From Pseudoxanthomonas suwonensis J47 (GTDB lineage: Bacteria > Pseudomonadota > Gammaproteobacteria > Xanthomonadales > Xanthomonadaceae), in contig NZ_AZUZ01000010.1 of the NCBI RefSeq assembly GCF_000513955.1, forward strand, positions 1 through 64,000: DNA of 64,000 nucleotides, written 5' to 3'. This document shows positions 9,286 to 18,370 of this stretch, piece by piece. Under the pieces are notes generated by a model, which was not told the origin of the DNA, ran no database searches, and saw only the letters and a program-made list of their open reading frames with translations. The number at the start of each line of letters is the position of its first letter. The stretch's first letter is position 1. Both the position numbers and the translations under genes were made by a program.

Positions 9286-12200
9286 TCAGCCCGCGTCCTG
9301 GCCGGCGTCCTGCGCCCCGGCCTCTTCCTGCTCGCGGCGCGACTGTTCACGGCCGATCACCTCGACCTTGGGCTCCTTCCACGGGCCGCTGACCTTGTAG
9401 GTCTTTGCGCCGATGCCGCCCAGCGGCTTGGACAGCACCGCATTGGCCGCCGCGCCCACCGCCGCGCCGACCGGGCCGCCGGCGACCGCGCCGACCACGG
9501 TCAGCAGGTTGCCGGACTTGGGCAGCACGTCGATGGTCTGGTCGAAGCGCTGCGCGCGCAGGTCGGTGGTGCCGCGGATGCGGATGTCGGCGGCCGGGCC
9601 TTCGATCAGCATGTCGTCGGTCCGGGCCTCGCCGTCGGCGAAGCGGACGTTGGCTTCCAGGCGGTCGAAGGCGAAACCGCGCGAGAAGAAGTCGCGGAAG
9701 TCGAGCATCAGCCGGCGCGGCAGCTGGGCCAGGCTGAAGAGGCCGAGCACGCGGCCCGCGCCGGGTTCCACTTCCAGCAGCTGGCCGTCGCGGGCGGCGA
9801 TCCGCAGGCTGCCCTGCAGCCCGCCGAGGCGGAATCCGGCCGGCGTACCCGGCCAGCTGGCGTCGAAGCTGACCCGGCCTTCGCCGCGCGCCAGCCAGTT
9901 GCGATAGCCCAGGCTGTCCATCAGCGCGCCCATGTCGCGGCTGTCGACGGTCAGCGCCAGGTGGGTGCGCGCGCCCTCGCCGCGGCCCAGCCATTCGCCG
10001 CTGGCCTCGATCTTCTGTTCGCCGGCCTGCACCTGCAGCTGCTCCACCCGCAGGCCACCGGGAACCGGGCGGGTGCGCAGCACCGCACGGCCCATCGCCG
10101 CGTCGCGGTAGCGCAGGTCGTCGATGTCCATGGCCAGCGGCGGGATCGCCGCCGGATCGAAGCCGTCGTCGGCCGGCTTCGGCACGTCGGTGCCGGCACC
10201 ATCGGCGTCGTTGGCCGCGGCCACCGCATCGCGCGCGACCTGGCCGGCCGAAACCTTCGCCGCGCCGGCCGGCGGCTGCCAGTGGAAGCGGCTGAAGCGG
10301 CCTTCCACGGTCGCGCCGGACTGGTCGGGCACGCGCACGTGGCCGGCCAGCGCCGGGCCTTCGACGTCGACCTGCAGGGCCTGCGCCTCGGGGCGCAGCT
10401 TCAACCGCGTATCCGGGAACACACCGCCAAGCAGGTGCAACTCGTCGGCGACCACGTCGATCTGGCGCAGCGCCGGGCCGTCGCCGCCGCCCTTGGCCAG
10501 GCCGATCCATTCCAGCGCGTCGAGCGAGGTCGTGCGGCCGCCTACCACGATCCCGGACGTCGGCGGCTCGGCATCCACGGTCGAGGCACCGAGCAGCACG
10601 CGCACGCCGGTGCGGCCGTCGCGCTGGCGCGCACGCACCGCCATGCGTTCGCCGAAGGCCACGTCGATCGGGCCGCTGCCCAGCGGCAGACCCAGCTTCA
10701 CCGTCGTGGCCAGCGTGTCGGTGGCCGGCTTGGCCAGCGGCGACGGCAGGTCCAGGCGGGTGCCGGCCAGGCTCGACTGCAGCTGCAGGGTGCCGACGAG
10801 GTCGCCGCGCGCCTGCTTCGGCAGGGCCACGTCCAGCCGCCACGGCGAACGGCCCTGCACGCGCGGCGCCAGCCAGTCCAGTTCCGGCGCGCGCGCGAAC
10901 AGGTCGGCCGCGTCCAGCGGCGCCTGCAGGCTGGCCTCGAAGGCGTTGGCCGCGTCCCCGGCGTGGCCGCCGGCGCGCAGCGCGAGCACGCCGTCCTGGC
11001 CGCGGTAGCGCACCGCCAGTTCTTCGGCGTCGAAGCCGTTGCCGTCGTAGCGCGCGCTACCGCGCACCGCGTCGAAGGCCAGGTTCCAGCGCTTCTCGAC
11101 CAGGCGCGCGCCGTCGAGCGCGACCGTGCCGTCGATCCGCGCCGGGCCCTCGCCCGCGCCCAGCGGCAGGTCCAGGGCGAACAGGGTCGCGGCGGGACCG
11201 GACGCTTCGAGGTTGGCGAAGGTCTCGTGGTGTTCGCGGTCCAGCGGGCTGTCGCGCAGCAGCTCGAGCATGCTCGCCGCGTCGCCGCGCGCGCTGGCGC
11301 GCACCTTCAGCGGCGCGTGGCTGAAATCGGCGATGCCGACCTGCAGGCGCTGGATCGGCAGGCCGCGGGTCGTGCCCTGGCCCTGCAGGCTGAAGCCGTT
11401 GCCGACGAAGGCCACCTCGGCGTCGAGCGCTTCCAGCACCGGCCAGTCTTCCTGGTAGCGGATGCGGCCGTCGCGGATATGCGCGGTGGCCTCGAAGCGG
11501 CCGTTGTTGCCGGTGAACGGCCAGTCGTCCAGGTCGCCGGCGACCAGGCCGCGGCCACCGCTGACCACGCCGTCTTCCAGCGCCATGTCCAGCCAGCCCA
11601 CCGCCGCCTCGGACATGCGGTGGTGGACCCAGAACTTCTTCGCCACCGGCACCGGCGCGTCGTCGATGTCGGCGGCAATCCCGATCCACGGCCGGGTGCC
11701 GTCGCCCTGGAACCACAGCCCGCCGCGCACATCGGCGGCGTAGTCGCCGCCGTCCAGGCGCAGCGCGGGCGTGCCCACTTCCCAGCCGGCGCCTTCGCGC
11801 CAGGCCAGCACGGTGCCGTCCAGCGCAAGCTCGTGCAGCACGCCGAAACCGCTGGGCCAGTCGAAGCTCAGCGCGCTGCGCGGATCCAGCGCCAGCTGCC
11901 AGCCCTGGCCGTCGCCTTCGAACCGGCCGGACAGGCCGTCGATGCCGGGGGCGTCGCCGACCGGGTCGAACGCGATCCGTTCCAGCCGGCCCTGCGCGTG
12001 CATCGGACCGCCGCGCATGCCGGCCACTTCCAGCGCCGACACCTGCGCCTTCGGCGCCGCCTCGCGCAGCCAGCCGCGCAGGCCCGACGGCAGCGCGTCG
12101 GACAGCGCCGCCAGCGCCAGCAGCGGGGTCGCATCGACGCGTTCGACCTGCAGTGCGTAGCGCTGGCCGCCGGCCAGCAGCAGGCCATCCAGCGACTGCG

Positions 12201-13161
12201 CGCCGTGTTCGTCGGCCAGCTGCAGCTGCGGCACGTCCAGGCGCCAGCCCTGCGCGGTCACCCGCCAGCGCGCGCGGCCGCGGAGTTCGTCCAGGCGCAC
12301 CTGCGGCAGCAGGCCGTCGGCCAGCGGCGCGCCGGCCAGCAGCAGGTGGCGCAGTTCGAAACGGGTGGTGGCCAGGACCACGCGGTGCTGGCGCAGCTCG
12401 GCCCAGGCTTCGACGTGGCCGCGGCCATCGGCCACCGAGATGCCGGCGCGGTTGAGCAGCGGCGCCCACGCGCCCAGCGCCTCGGTGTCCAGGCCGAACC
12501 AGGCGCGGCCGGCGCCGCTGCCGCGGTCGAAATCGAAAGCCATCCGCGCCGGCTTGCCGTCGGGACGGATCCAGGCGCGCGCACCGGCGTCGACGCGCTG
12601 GCCGTTGACGCGCAGGCGCAGGTCGATCCGCGGGATGCGCGTGCGCAGCCCCAGCTGCGGTGCGCGCACGTCGAGGCTGCCGCCGATCACCTGCAGCTCG
12701 CCGAGGCCTTCCAGGTATTCCAGCGGATCGCCTGCGGCAGCGCCGGACGTCGGCAGGCCGCGCACCGACCAGCGGCCGTCGTCGTCGCGCTCCAGCGTCA
12801 GCGAAGGCCCGCGCAGGCGCAGCTCGGTGAACGAGCTGCCCGGAAGCAGGCCGGCGTACATCGACACCAGCACCTCGGCCTGGCCGACGTGCACGCCCGC
12901 GCCAGGCGCGCCGACGTGCAGGCCTTCAAGCTGCAGCACCGGACCGCGGCGGGTCCACTGCGTGCGCACGCGGTCGAAGCTGACCGGACGCCCGGCCTTC
13001 TCGCTCAGCCACGCGGCGACGCGTTCGGGATGGCGCTCGGCCAGCGGCAGCAGCTGGCTCACCGCACCCAGCACCAGCGCCATCATCACCAGCACTACGG
13101 CCAGCAGATAGGCGGCCCAGCGGCGAGCCAGGCGCAGGCGGCGGCGCAGCGGGGTGGGCAT
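9286..13161 (-). CDS. yhdP: AsmA-like envelope lipid-transport protein YhdP
   Basis: YhdP belongs to the AsmA/TamB bridge-like proteins, which with TamB and YdbH move phospholipid from the inner to the outer membrane. The product is 1291 residues, normal for the family. After a basic stretch (RRRLRLARRW) there is one transmembrane anchor at about residues 14-40. A long repetitive beta-taco region follows, with many alternating short hydrophobic strands and no cysteine clusters. The C-terminal AsmA2-type domain (about 1050-1270) includes DGQLLEVEPGAGRVLGLFSL and FRDFFSRGFAFD, conserved in YhdP. It lies 24 nt downstream of rng in the maf-rng-yhdP operon. Confidence 0.93.
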   Translation of the reverse strand: MPTPLRRRLRLARRWAAYLLAVVLVMMALVLGAVSQLLPLAERHPERVAAWLSEKAGRPVSFDRVRTQWTRRGPVLQLEGLHVGAPGAGVHVGQAEVLVSMYAGLLPGSSFTELRLRGPSLTLERDDDGRWSVRGLPTSGAAAGDPLEYLEGLGELQVIGGSLDVRAPQLGLRTRIPRIDLRLRVNGQRVDAGARAWIRPDGKPARMAFDFDRGSGAGRAWFGLDTEALGAWAPLLNRAGISVADGRGHVEAWAELRQHRVVLATTRFELRHLLLAGAPLADGLLPQVRLDELRGRARWRVTAQGWRLDVPQLQLADEHGAQSLDGLLLAGGQRYALQVERVDATPLLALAALSDALPSGLRGWLREAAPKAQVSALEVAGMRGGPMHAQGRLERIAFDPVGDAPGIDGLSGRFEGDGQGWQLALDPRSALSFDWPSGFGVLHELALDGTVLAWREGAGWEVGTPALRLDGGDYAADVRGGLWFQGDGTRPWIGIAADIDDAPVPVAKKFWVHHRMSEAAVGWLDMALEDGVVSGGRGLVAGDLDDWPFTGNNGRFEATAHIRDGRIRYQEDWPVLEALDAEVAFVGNGFSLQGQGTTRGLPIQRLQVGIADFSHAPLKVRASARGDAASMLELLRDSPLDREHHETFANLEASGPAATLFALDLPLGAGEGPARIDGTVALDGARLVEKRWNLAFDAVRGSARYDGNGFDAEELAVRYRGQDGVLALRAGGHAGDAANAFEASLQAPLDAADLFARAPELDWLAPRVQGRSPWRLDVALPKQARGDLVGTLQLQSSLAGTRLDLPSPLAKPATDTLATTVKLGLPLGSGPIDVAFGERMAVRARQRDGRTGVRVLLGASTVDAEPPTSGIVVGGRTTSLDALEWIGLAKGGGDGPALRQIDVVADELHLLGGVFPDTRLKLRPEAQALQVDVEGPALAGHVRVPDQSGATVEGRFSRFHWQPPAGAAKVSAGQVARDAVAAANDADGAGTDVPKPADDGFDPAAIPPLAMDIDDLRYRDAAMGRAVLRTRPVPGGLRVEQLQVQAGEQKIEASGEWLGRGEGARTHLALTVDSRDMGALMDSLGYRNWLARGEGRVSFDASWPGTPAGFRLGGLQGSLRIAARDGQLLEVEPGAGRVLGLFSLAQLPRRLMLDFRDFFSRGFAFDRLEANVRFADGEARTDDMLIEGPAADIRIRGTTDLRAQRFDQTIDVLPKSGNLLTVVGAVAGGPVGAAVGAAANAVLSKPLGGIGAKTYKVSGPWKEPKVEVIGREQSRREQEEAGAQDAGQDAG

Positions 13162-13185
13162 CAGGCCTCCGCGCCGCGCCCGCGG

Positions 13186-14673
13186 TCAGAGCAGGACCAC
13201 ATCGAACTGCTCCTGCATGTACTGCTCGTCGGCCTGGAAGCGGATCGTCTTGCCGAGGAATTCCTCCAGCTCGGCCACCGCGGCCGACTCCTCCTCGGTG
13301 ATCCGCGCCACCACCTTGGGCGAGGCGATCACCAGCAGGCGCGCGGCGTCGAACTGGCGCACCGCGCGGGTGATCTCGCGGAAGATCTCGTAGGTCACCG
13401 TCTCGGCGGTCTTCACCGTGCCGCGACCGCTGCACTGCGGACAGGTCTCCGACAGCTGGCGCTCCAGGCTCTCGACCGTGCGCTTGCGGGTCATCTCGAC
13501 CAGGCCCAGCGGCGAGAAGTCGTACACCGTGGTCTTGGCGTGGTCGCGCGACAGCGACTTCTCCAGCGTCCGCAGCACCTGGCGGCGGTGCTCCGGGTCG
13601 GTCATGTCGATGAAGTCGATGATGATGATGCCGCCGAGGTTGCGCAGGCGCAGCTGGCGGGCCACCGCCTGGGCGGCCTCGAGGTTGGTGCGGTACACCG
13701 TCTCCTCAAGGTTGCGCTGGCCGAGGAACGAGCCGGTGTTCACGTCGATCGTGGTCATCGCCTCGGTCTGGTCGATGACCAGGTAGCCGCCGGACTTCAG
13801 CGGCACCTGCTTGTCCAGGGCGCGGCCGATCTCGTCCTCGACCCCGTACAGGTCGAAGATCGGGCGGTCGCCCGCGTACAGCTCGATCTTCTCGGCCAGC
13901 ACCGGCATGTACTTGGCGACGAAGGCCTGCAGCCGGTCGTAGGTGTCGCGCGAATCCACGCGCACCTTCTCCACGTCGCGGCGGATCAGGTCGCGCACCG
14001 CGCGCAGCGGCAGGCTCAGGTCCTCGTAGATGATCGTGCCCCACGGCGCCTCGCGGCCGCGGCGCTCGACCACGTTCCATACCCGCGACAGGTAGGCGAT
14101 GTCCTCGGCGAGCGCCTCGGCCGGCTGGCCTTCGGCGTTGGTGCGGACGATGTAGCCGTGGCCGCCATGGCTGGCCGACAGGTCGGCGACCAGCGTCTTC
14201 AGGCGCTGGCGCTCGGCCTCGTCCTCGATCCGCGCCGACACGCCGATGCTGCGCGACTGCGGCAGCAGCACCAGGTAGCGGCTGGGAATGCTGATCTGGG
14301 TGGTCAGGCGCGCGCCCTTGGTCCCGATCGGGTCCTTGACCACCTGCACGACGATGTCCTGGCCGTCGCGCAGCAGCTCGACGATCGAGGGCGTGGCCAT
14401 CGGCTGCGGCGGCGCGTCGTCGGCGATGCCGGCATCGACCGGCACCGGCCGGATCACGTCGTTGGCGTGCAGGAACGCGGCGCGCTCCAGCCCGACTTCG
14501 ACGAACGCCGCCTGCATGCCGGGCATCACCCGCTGCACGCGGCCCTTGTAGATGTTGCCGACCACGCCACGCCGCCAGCCGCGCTCGATGTGCAGCTCCT
14601 GCAGCATGCCGTTCTCGACCACCGCCACGCGGGTCTCGCGGGGAGTGACGTTGACCAGGATCTCCTCGGACAT
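13186..14673 (-). CDS. rng: Ribonuclease G
   Basis: RNase G is an endoribonuclease of the RNase E family that trims the 5' end of 16S rRNA and decays some mRNAs. The product is 495 residues, the standard length. It starts MSEEILVNVTPRETRVAVVE. An S1-like RNA-binding domain covers about residues 38-130 with GNIYKGRVQRVMPGMQAAFV. The DNase I-like catalytic part contains IIIDFIDM, and the zinc-link pair CPQC is at residues 411-414 in TCPQCSGRGTV. The ATG at 14671-14673 is preferred to a GTG four codons upstream. The maf stop is only 8 nt upstream, indicating co-transcription. Confidence 0.96.
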   Translation of the reverse strand: MSEEILVNVTPRETRVAVVENGMLQELHIERGWRRGVVGNIYKGRVQRVMPGMQAAFVEVGLERAAFLHANDVIRPVPVDAGIADDAPPQPMATPSIVELLRDGQDIVVQVVKDPIGTKGARLTTQISIPSRYLVLLPQSRSIGVSARIEDEAERQRLKTLVADLSASHGGHGYIVRTNAEGQPAEALAEDIAYLSRVWNVVERRGREAPWGTIIYEDLSLPLRAVRDLIRRDVEKVRVDSRDTYDRLQAFVAKYMPVLAEKIELYAGDRPIFDLYGVEDEIGRALDKQVPLKSGGYLVIDQTEAMTTIDVNTGSFLGQRNLEETVYRTNLEAAQAVARQLRLRNLGGIIIIDFIDMTDPEHRRQVLRTLEKSLSRDHAKTTVYDFSPLGLVEMTRKRTVESLERQLSETCPQCSGRGTVKTAETVTYEIFREITRAVRQFDAARLLVIASPKVVARITEEESAAVAELEEFLGKTIRFQADEQYMQEQFDVVLL

Positions 14674-14681
14674 GCGCCCGC

Positions 14682-15287
14682 TCACCCGGCCACGGCGACG
14701 GCGGCGCCACCCGTCTGCGCCGGCGCGGCCGGCGGCGCGGCGAGCAGCCGCGCGGTCTCGTGCAGCGGCAGGCCCATCACGCCCGAGTAGCTGCCGGCCA
14801 GGTGCTCGACGAACACCTCGGCGCGGCCCTGGATGCCGTAGGCGCCGGCCTTGCCCATGGCCTCGCCGGTGGCGACGTAGGCGGCGATGGCCTCGTCGGC
14901 CAGCGCGGCGAAGCGGACTTCGGTCGTCGACAGGGCCTGGCGTTCGCCGGCCGCGTCGATGACGGTCACCGCCGACAGCACGGTGTGGGTGCGGCCGGAC
15001 AGGCGGCGCAGCATCGCCGCCGCGTCGGCGTCGTCGGCCGGCTTGCCGAAGACCTCGTCGTCCAGCACCACCTCGGTGTCGGCGCCCAGCACGCGCGCGC
15101 CCGGCTCGCCGGCGACCAGCGCCCAGCCGGCCCGGGCCTTGTCGCGGGCGACCCGGCGCACATAGTCGGCCGCGGCCTCGCCCGGCGCCCGGACTTCCGG
15201 GACGTCGACGTCGAGCAGGCGGTAGGGTTGGCCGATCCGGTCCAGGAGCTCGGCGCGGCGGGGGGATTTCGAGGCCAGGTAAAGCAT
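14682..15287 (-). CDS. maf: Maf family nucleoside triphosphate pyrophosphatase (YhdE type)
   Basis: Maf proteins hydrolyse dTTP, UTP and modified pyrimidine triphosphates to the monophosphates, cleaning the nucleotide pool. The 201-residue product starts [19 protein letters not shown], the classical Maf signature, and keeps [19 protein letters not shown] with the catalytic aspartates and [20 protein letters not shown]. These favour the YhdE (dTTP/UTP) subgroup rather than YceF. The first ATG at 15285-15287 is used; no earlier start is in register with homology. It heads maf-rng-yhdP. In E. coli mreBCD precedes it, but here the SIMPL gene diverges from it. Confidence 0.94.
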   Translation of the reverse strand: MLYLASKSPRRAELLDRIGQPYRLLDVDVPEVRAPGEAAADYVRRVARDKARAGWALVAGEPGARVLGADTEVVLDDEVFGKPADDADAAAMLRRLSGRTHTVLSAVTVIDAAGERQALSTTEVRFAALADEAIAAYVATGEAMGKAGAYGIQGRAEVFVEHLAGSYSGVMGLPLHETARLLAAPPAAPAQTGGAAVAVAG

Positions 15288-15446
15288 GGGCACAGGATAA
15301 CCCGGCCCGGCTGGCTGAACCGTGGCCTGGCTGGCGGTTACGCCCCCAACCCCGGCCGGACTCACCGCGCGTTCATCCCCACGAACCGACCCTGCGGCAC
15401 ACCCCCGCACGGCCAGTGTCATCGCATCCCAGGAAAGGAGCCTTAC

Positions 15447-16160
15447 ATGCGTTATCCGATCGCCGCCCTGCTCGCCCTCGCCCTGTCGGCCCCGGCCGCC
15501 GCCCAATCCACGGGCGCCCCGACCCTCCCGCCCGACGCGACCCTGCTGTCGGTCTCGGCCCAGGCCGAAGCCAGCCGGGCGCCGGACATCGCCACGGTCT
15601 CGGCCGGGGTGGTCACCCAGGCCGCCGACGGCAACACGGCGATGCGCCAGAACGCCGAGCAGATGAACCGGGTGCTGGCGGCGATCCGCGCCGCGGGCGT
15701 GGCCGACAGGGACGTGCAGACCAGCGGCATCAACCTGCACCCGCAGTACCGCTACGAGGAGAACCAGCCGCCGCGCATCACCGGCTACCAGGCCAGCAAC
15801 ACGGTCAACGTGAAACTGCGCGACGTGGCGAAGATGGGCAAGGTGCTGGACGCGCTGGTGGCCAGCGGCGCCAACCAGATCAACGGCCCGTCATTCGGCA
15901 TCGACGATCCGGAGCCGCTGTACGACCAGGCCCGCGTCGAGGCCCTGCGCCGCGCCCGCGACCGCGCCGAGACCTATGCCAAGGCGCTGGACCTGCGCGT
16001 GCGCCGCATCGTCAGCATCAGCGAAGGGGGCGCGGCGATGCCGGTGCCGATGCCGCGCATGGCGATGATGAAGGCCGATGCCTACGAGAGCACCCCGGTC
16101 GCCGCCGGCGAAAGCAGCGTGTCGGTCAACCTGGACGTGGTGTTCGAGCTGGGACGGTAA
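15447..16160 (+). CDS. SIMPL domain (DUF541) periplasmic protein
   Basis: This 237-residue exported protein has a signal peptide (about residues 1-20, [20 protein letters not shown]) and a SIMPL/DUF541 domain. Typical motifs are the start of the domain ([22 protein letters not shown]), then [19 protein letters not shown] and [14 protein letters not shown]. Relatives are periplasmic or outer-membrane proteins such as YggE, linked to oxidative stress protection and forming oligomeric rings. A strong AGGAAAGGAG site (15431-15440) lies just before the ATG. It diverges from maf, and a repeat-filled 839-bp gap follows. The role here is not known. Confidence 0.9.
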   Translation: MRYPIAALLALALSAPAAAQSTGAPTLPPDATLLSVSAQAEASRAPDIATVSAGVVTQAADGNTAMRQNAEQMNRVLAAIRAAGVADRDVQTSGINLHPQYRYEENQPPRITGYQASNTVNVKLRDVAKMGKVLDALVASGANQINGPSFGIDDPEPLYDQARVEALRRARDRAETYAKALDLRVRRIVSISEGGAAMPVPMPRMAMMKADAYESTPVAAGESSVSVNLDVVFELGR

Positions 16161-16999
16161 GAAGCTTTACCCTCGCTCCCGCCGGCGAGGCGGCATCTCT
16201 GCGCACTACCGGCACGCATGCCGCCACGCCCGCGTCCCATGGACGCGGGCCGGGGTGGGGAGCGGGTGCCGGGAATGAGGGTCGGTGAAAGCTGCGCTTG
16301 CCGACATCGGCAACGCAAGAGCAACGGTTTCGATGCGCGCCAGCTCCGGCGGGAGCCGCGCAGCGCGGGGGCGCCGGGAATGAACGAGGGCGCTGGCGAC
16401 GTCTGGCGCGTCGCCACGCGCCTGTTGCCTCACCGCATCCACAGTTCACTGCTTGAAAGCATGACGTGGCCGTCTTCGGGCGGAGCCGCGGCAGCGCGGG
16501 GGGCGCCGGGAATGAACAAGGGCGCTTGCGACGTCTGGCGCGTCGCCGCGCGCCAGCTGCGTCACCGCATGCGCAGCGCTGCTTGAAAGCATTGGCGTGG
16601 CGAGCTTCGGTGGGAGCCGCGGCAGCGCGGGGGTATGGCGCATCGCGCGGTTCCGCCATCCATGGCCTGCTTGCGCCATACCCCCGCGCTACCGCGTCTT
16701 CCGGCGCGTTCGGGTCGTGGCTTCGTTCTTTGCACCCCTCTCCCTCCGGGAGAGGGGCAGGGGTGAGGGTCGGGACCTCTCGCCACGCGGGCATACCGAC
16801 CCTCTCCCCAACCCCTCTCCCGGTGGGAGAGGGGCTTGGCGTGCCGTCGGCATCCATCCGACTTTGGTCGGGAATGTGACGCGGAGGCTTGCGCGCGGCG
16901 GAAGCGGAGGCGCAGTCTGGAAGCGGGCCATCGCGGCCAAACCCCTGCCGCCATGTCCGTGCGTTGTTTCCTCCGTCATTCCTGCAATGGAGGTGGATC
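16161..16999. repeat. Gene-free region of mosaic repeats
   Basis: Two copies of one module, containing CGCCGGGAATGAAC and GACGTCTGGCGCGTCGCC, start near 16360 and 16480. A copy of the 24-bp inverted-repeat element follows at 16618-16696. CTCTCCC/GGGAGAG hairpins separated by GGTGAGGGTCGG-type spacers fill 16735-16850. Open frames covering the region have no plausible protein features. It lies between the SIMPL gene and the TonB-like gene. The last 30 nt carry the ribosome binding site of the latter, GGAGGTGG at 16989-16996. Confidence 0.8.
16618..16696. repeat. Second copy of the 24-bp-arm inverted-repeat element
   Basis: Arms CGCGGCAGCGCG... (16618-16641) and its near-complement at 16673-16696 match the arms at 201-224 and 286-309, with left and right swapped. 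The 31-bp centre differs from that of the first copy but shares the words CCATCCATGGCC and GCCTGCTT with it. Confidence 0.7.
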
Positions 17000-17665
17000 A
17001 TGGTTCGCACGCTGCCGTCCGATGACACCCCGCGCCTGGATTTCCAGCGCATCCTCGCCACCAGCTTCGCCATCGCCGTGCACGCGCTGGCCTTCCTCGT
17101 CCTGCTCGTACCGCTGGTCCAGTCGCCGGTGGAGATGACCCGCCCGGCCACCGAGCCGGAGCGCTGGAAGATCGTCGAAGTCCCGCCGCTTCCGCCCCTG
17201 CCGCCGCAACTGGTGCAGCAGCCGCAGCCCCAGCCGCGCACGATGCCGCGCGTCGAACCGCTCGCCGTGCCCGAGCCGCGGATGGCCCCGGTCGAAGCGG
17301 TGATCGACTTCGGCACGCTCGCCGTCGATCCTGCGCCCGCCGCCAGCACTACGGGCGAACTGGCTCCGGCCGGCAACGGCCAGCCGCTGCAGGGCGCCGA
17401 ACTGCGTTACGCGGTGGCGCCACCGCCGCCGTATCCGCGCGATGCCCTCCGCACCGGCGCCGAAGGCGTGGTGCTGCTGCGCATCCTCGTCGACGTCGAT
17501 GGCAAGCCGCTGGACGTGGCGATCGAGCGCAGCAGCGGCAACCGCTCGCTGGACCGCGAGGCGGTGCGCCACGTGCAGCAGCGCTGGCGCTTCGAGCCGG
17601 CGATGCGCGACGGCCGCGCGGTGCAGGCCTGGGGCCTGGTGCCGATCAGCTTCACCCTGCAGTAA
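17000..17665 (+). CDS. TonB-like energy transducer
   Basis: TonB-type proteins couple the ExbB/ExbD proton motor to outer-membrane receptors. The 221-residue product has one N-terminal transmembrane helix (about 20-40, FAIAVHALAFLVLLVPLV). A periplasmic proline-rich stalk (about 60-125) carries PPLPPLPPQLVQQPQPQP. The C-terminal TonB domain (about 135-221) contains PPPPYPRDALRTGAEGVVLL and LDREAVRHVQQRWRFEPAM. The ATG at 17000 follows an ideal GGAGGTGG site. No exbBD is adjacent, so the motor is encoded elsewhere. The TonB-dependent receptor at 38.2 kb could be one client, but the sequence does not show this. Confidence 0.9.
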   Translation: MVRTLPSDDTPRLDFQRILATSFAIAVHALAFLVLLVPLVQSPVEMTRPATEPERWKIVEVPPLPPLPPQLVQQPQPQPRTMPRVEPLAVPEPRMAPVEAVIDFGTLAVDPAPAASTTGELAPAGNGQPLQGAELRYAVAPPPPYPRDALRTGAEGVVLLRILVDVDGKPLDVAIERSSGNRSLDREAVRHVQQRWRFEPAMRDGRAVQAWGLVPISFTLQ

Positions 17666-17671
17666 GTACGA

Positions 17672-17697
17672 CCTGCACGCGCTCCGGCGCGTGCAGG
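17672..17697. terminator. Convergent hairpin between the TonB-like gene and rlmH
   Basis: CCTGCACGCGC (17672-17682) and GCGCGTGCAGG (17687-17697) form a perfect 11-bp stem with loop TCCG, starting 7 nt after the TonB-like stop. It can act in both directions. Confidence 0.75.
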
Positions 17698-17767
17698 CTT
17701 CCACGTGTCACGCCGACGCGACGGCCGAGCGGCCAGCGCTACCTGGCCGCGCAACCGCGTGCGTCGC

Positions 17768-18238
17768 TCAGGCGCGGTGGTATGGGTGGTTGGCCAGCAG
17801 CGCCGCGGCGCGGTACAGCTGCTCGGCCACCACCAGCCGCACCAGCATGTGCGGCAGGGTCAGCGGACCCAGCGACCAGGATTCGGACGCGGCAGCCAGC
17901 ACTTCCGGCGCATGGCCTTCGGGGCCGCCGATCAGGAACGCCAGGTCGCGGCCCTGCTGGCGCCAGTGCTCCATGCGCTTCGCCAGCTGTTCGGACGACC
18001 ACTGCCTGCCGGGAACATCGAGCGCCACCACGTGCGCATTCTTCGGCAGCGCGGCGAGCACGCGCCTGCCCTCTTCCTCGATCGCACGCTGCGGATCGCG
18101 GCCCTTGCCGCGCATGCCCGGCTCGACCTCGACCAGCTCCAGCGGCAGCCAGTGCGAGAGGCGCTTGCGGTATTCGGCGAAGCCTTCCGCCACCCAGGGC
18201 GGAGCGCGCTCGCCGGTGGCGATCAGTCGGGCCTTCAT
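17768..18238 (-). CDS. rlmH: 23S rRNA (pseudouridine1915-N3)-methyltransferase RlmH
   Basis: RlmH methylates N3 of pseudouridine 1915 in helix 69 of 23S rRNA, using S-adenosylmethionine, on assembled 70S ribosomes. The 156-residue product has the SPOUT-knot motifs of the family: MKARLIATGERAPPWV at the start, ALDVPGRQWSSEQLA, then FLIGGPEGHAPEVLAAA and LTLPHMLVRLVVAEQLYRA. The ATG at 18236-18238 fits the known N terminus. It normally lies next to rsfS; here a GH43 gene on the plus strand separates the two. Confidence 0.96.
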   Translation of the reverse strand: MKARLIATGERAPPWVAEGFAEYRKRLSHWLPLELVEVEPGMRGKGRDPQRAIEEEGRRVLAALPKNAHVVALDVPGRQWSSEQLAKRMEHWRQQGRDLAFLIGGPEGHAPEVLAAASESWSLGPLTLPHMLVRLVVAEQLYRAAALLANHPYHRA

Positions 18239-18370
18239 GGCGCCCATGATAGCGGCGCGCGCCTGCACGCCGGGTATTCCGCGGCGACAGCGCTGATATG
18301 CCCGCGCATGCGCGTGCTACGGTCCGGCGGCCCGACGAGGCACCGTCCGCATCCGTTCCGGGAGGAACCC

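Noticed and set aside
9961-14790. Very long open frame on the plus strand opposite yhdP and rng (about 1600 codons)
   Set aside because: It is antisense to clearly recognised proteins, has low-complexity arginine-, histidine- and glutamine-rich composition and lacks domains; long antisense frames are expected at about 70 % GC.
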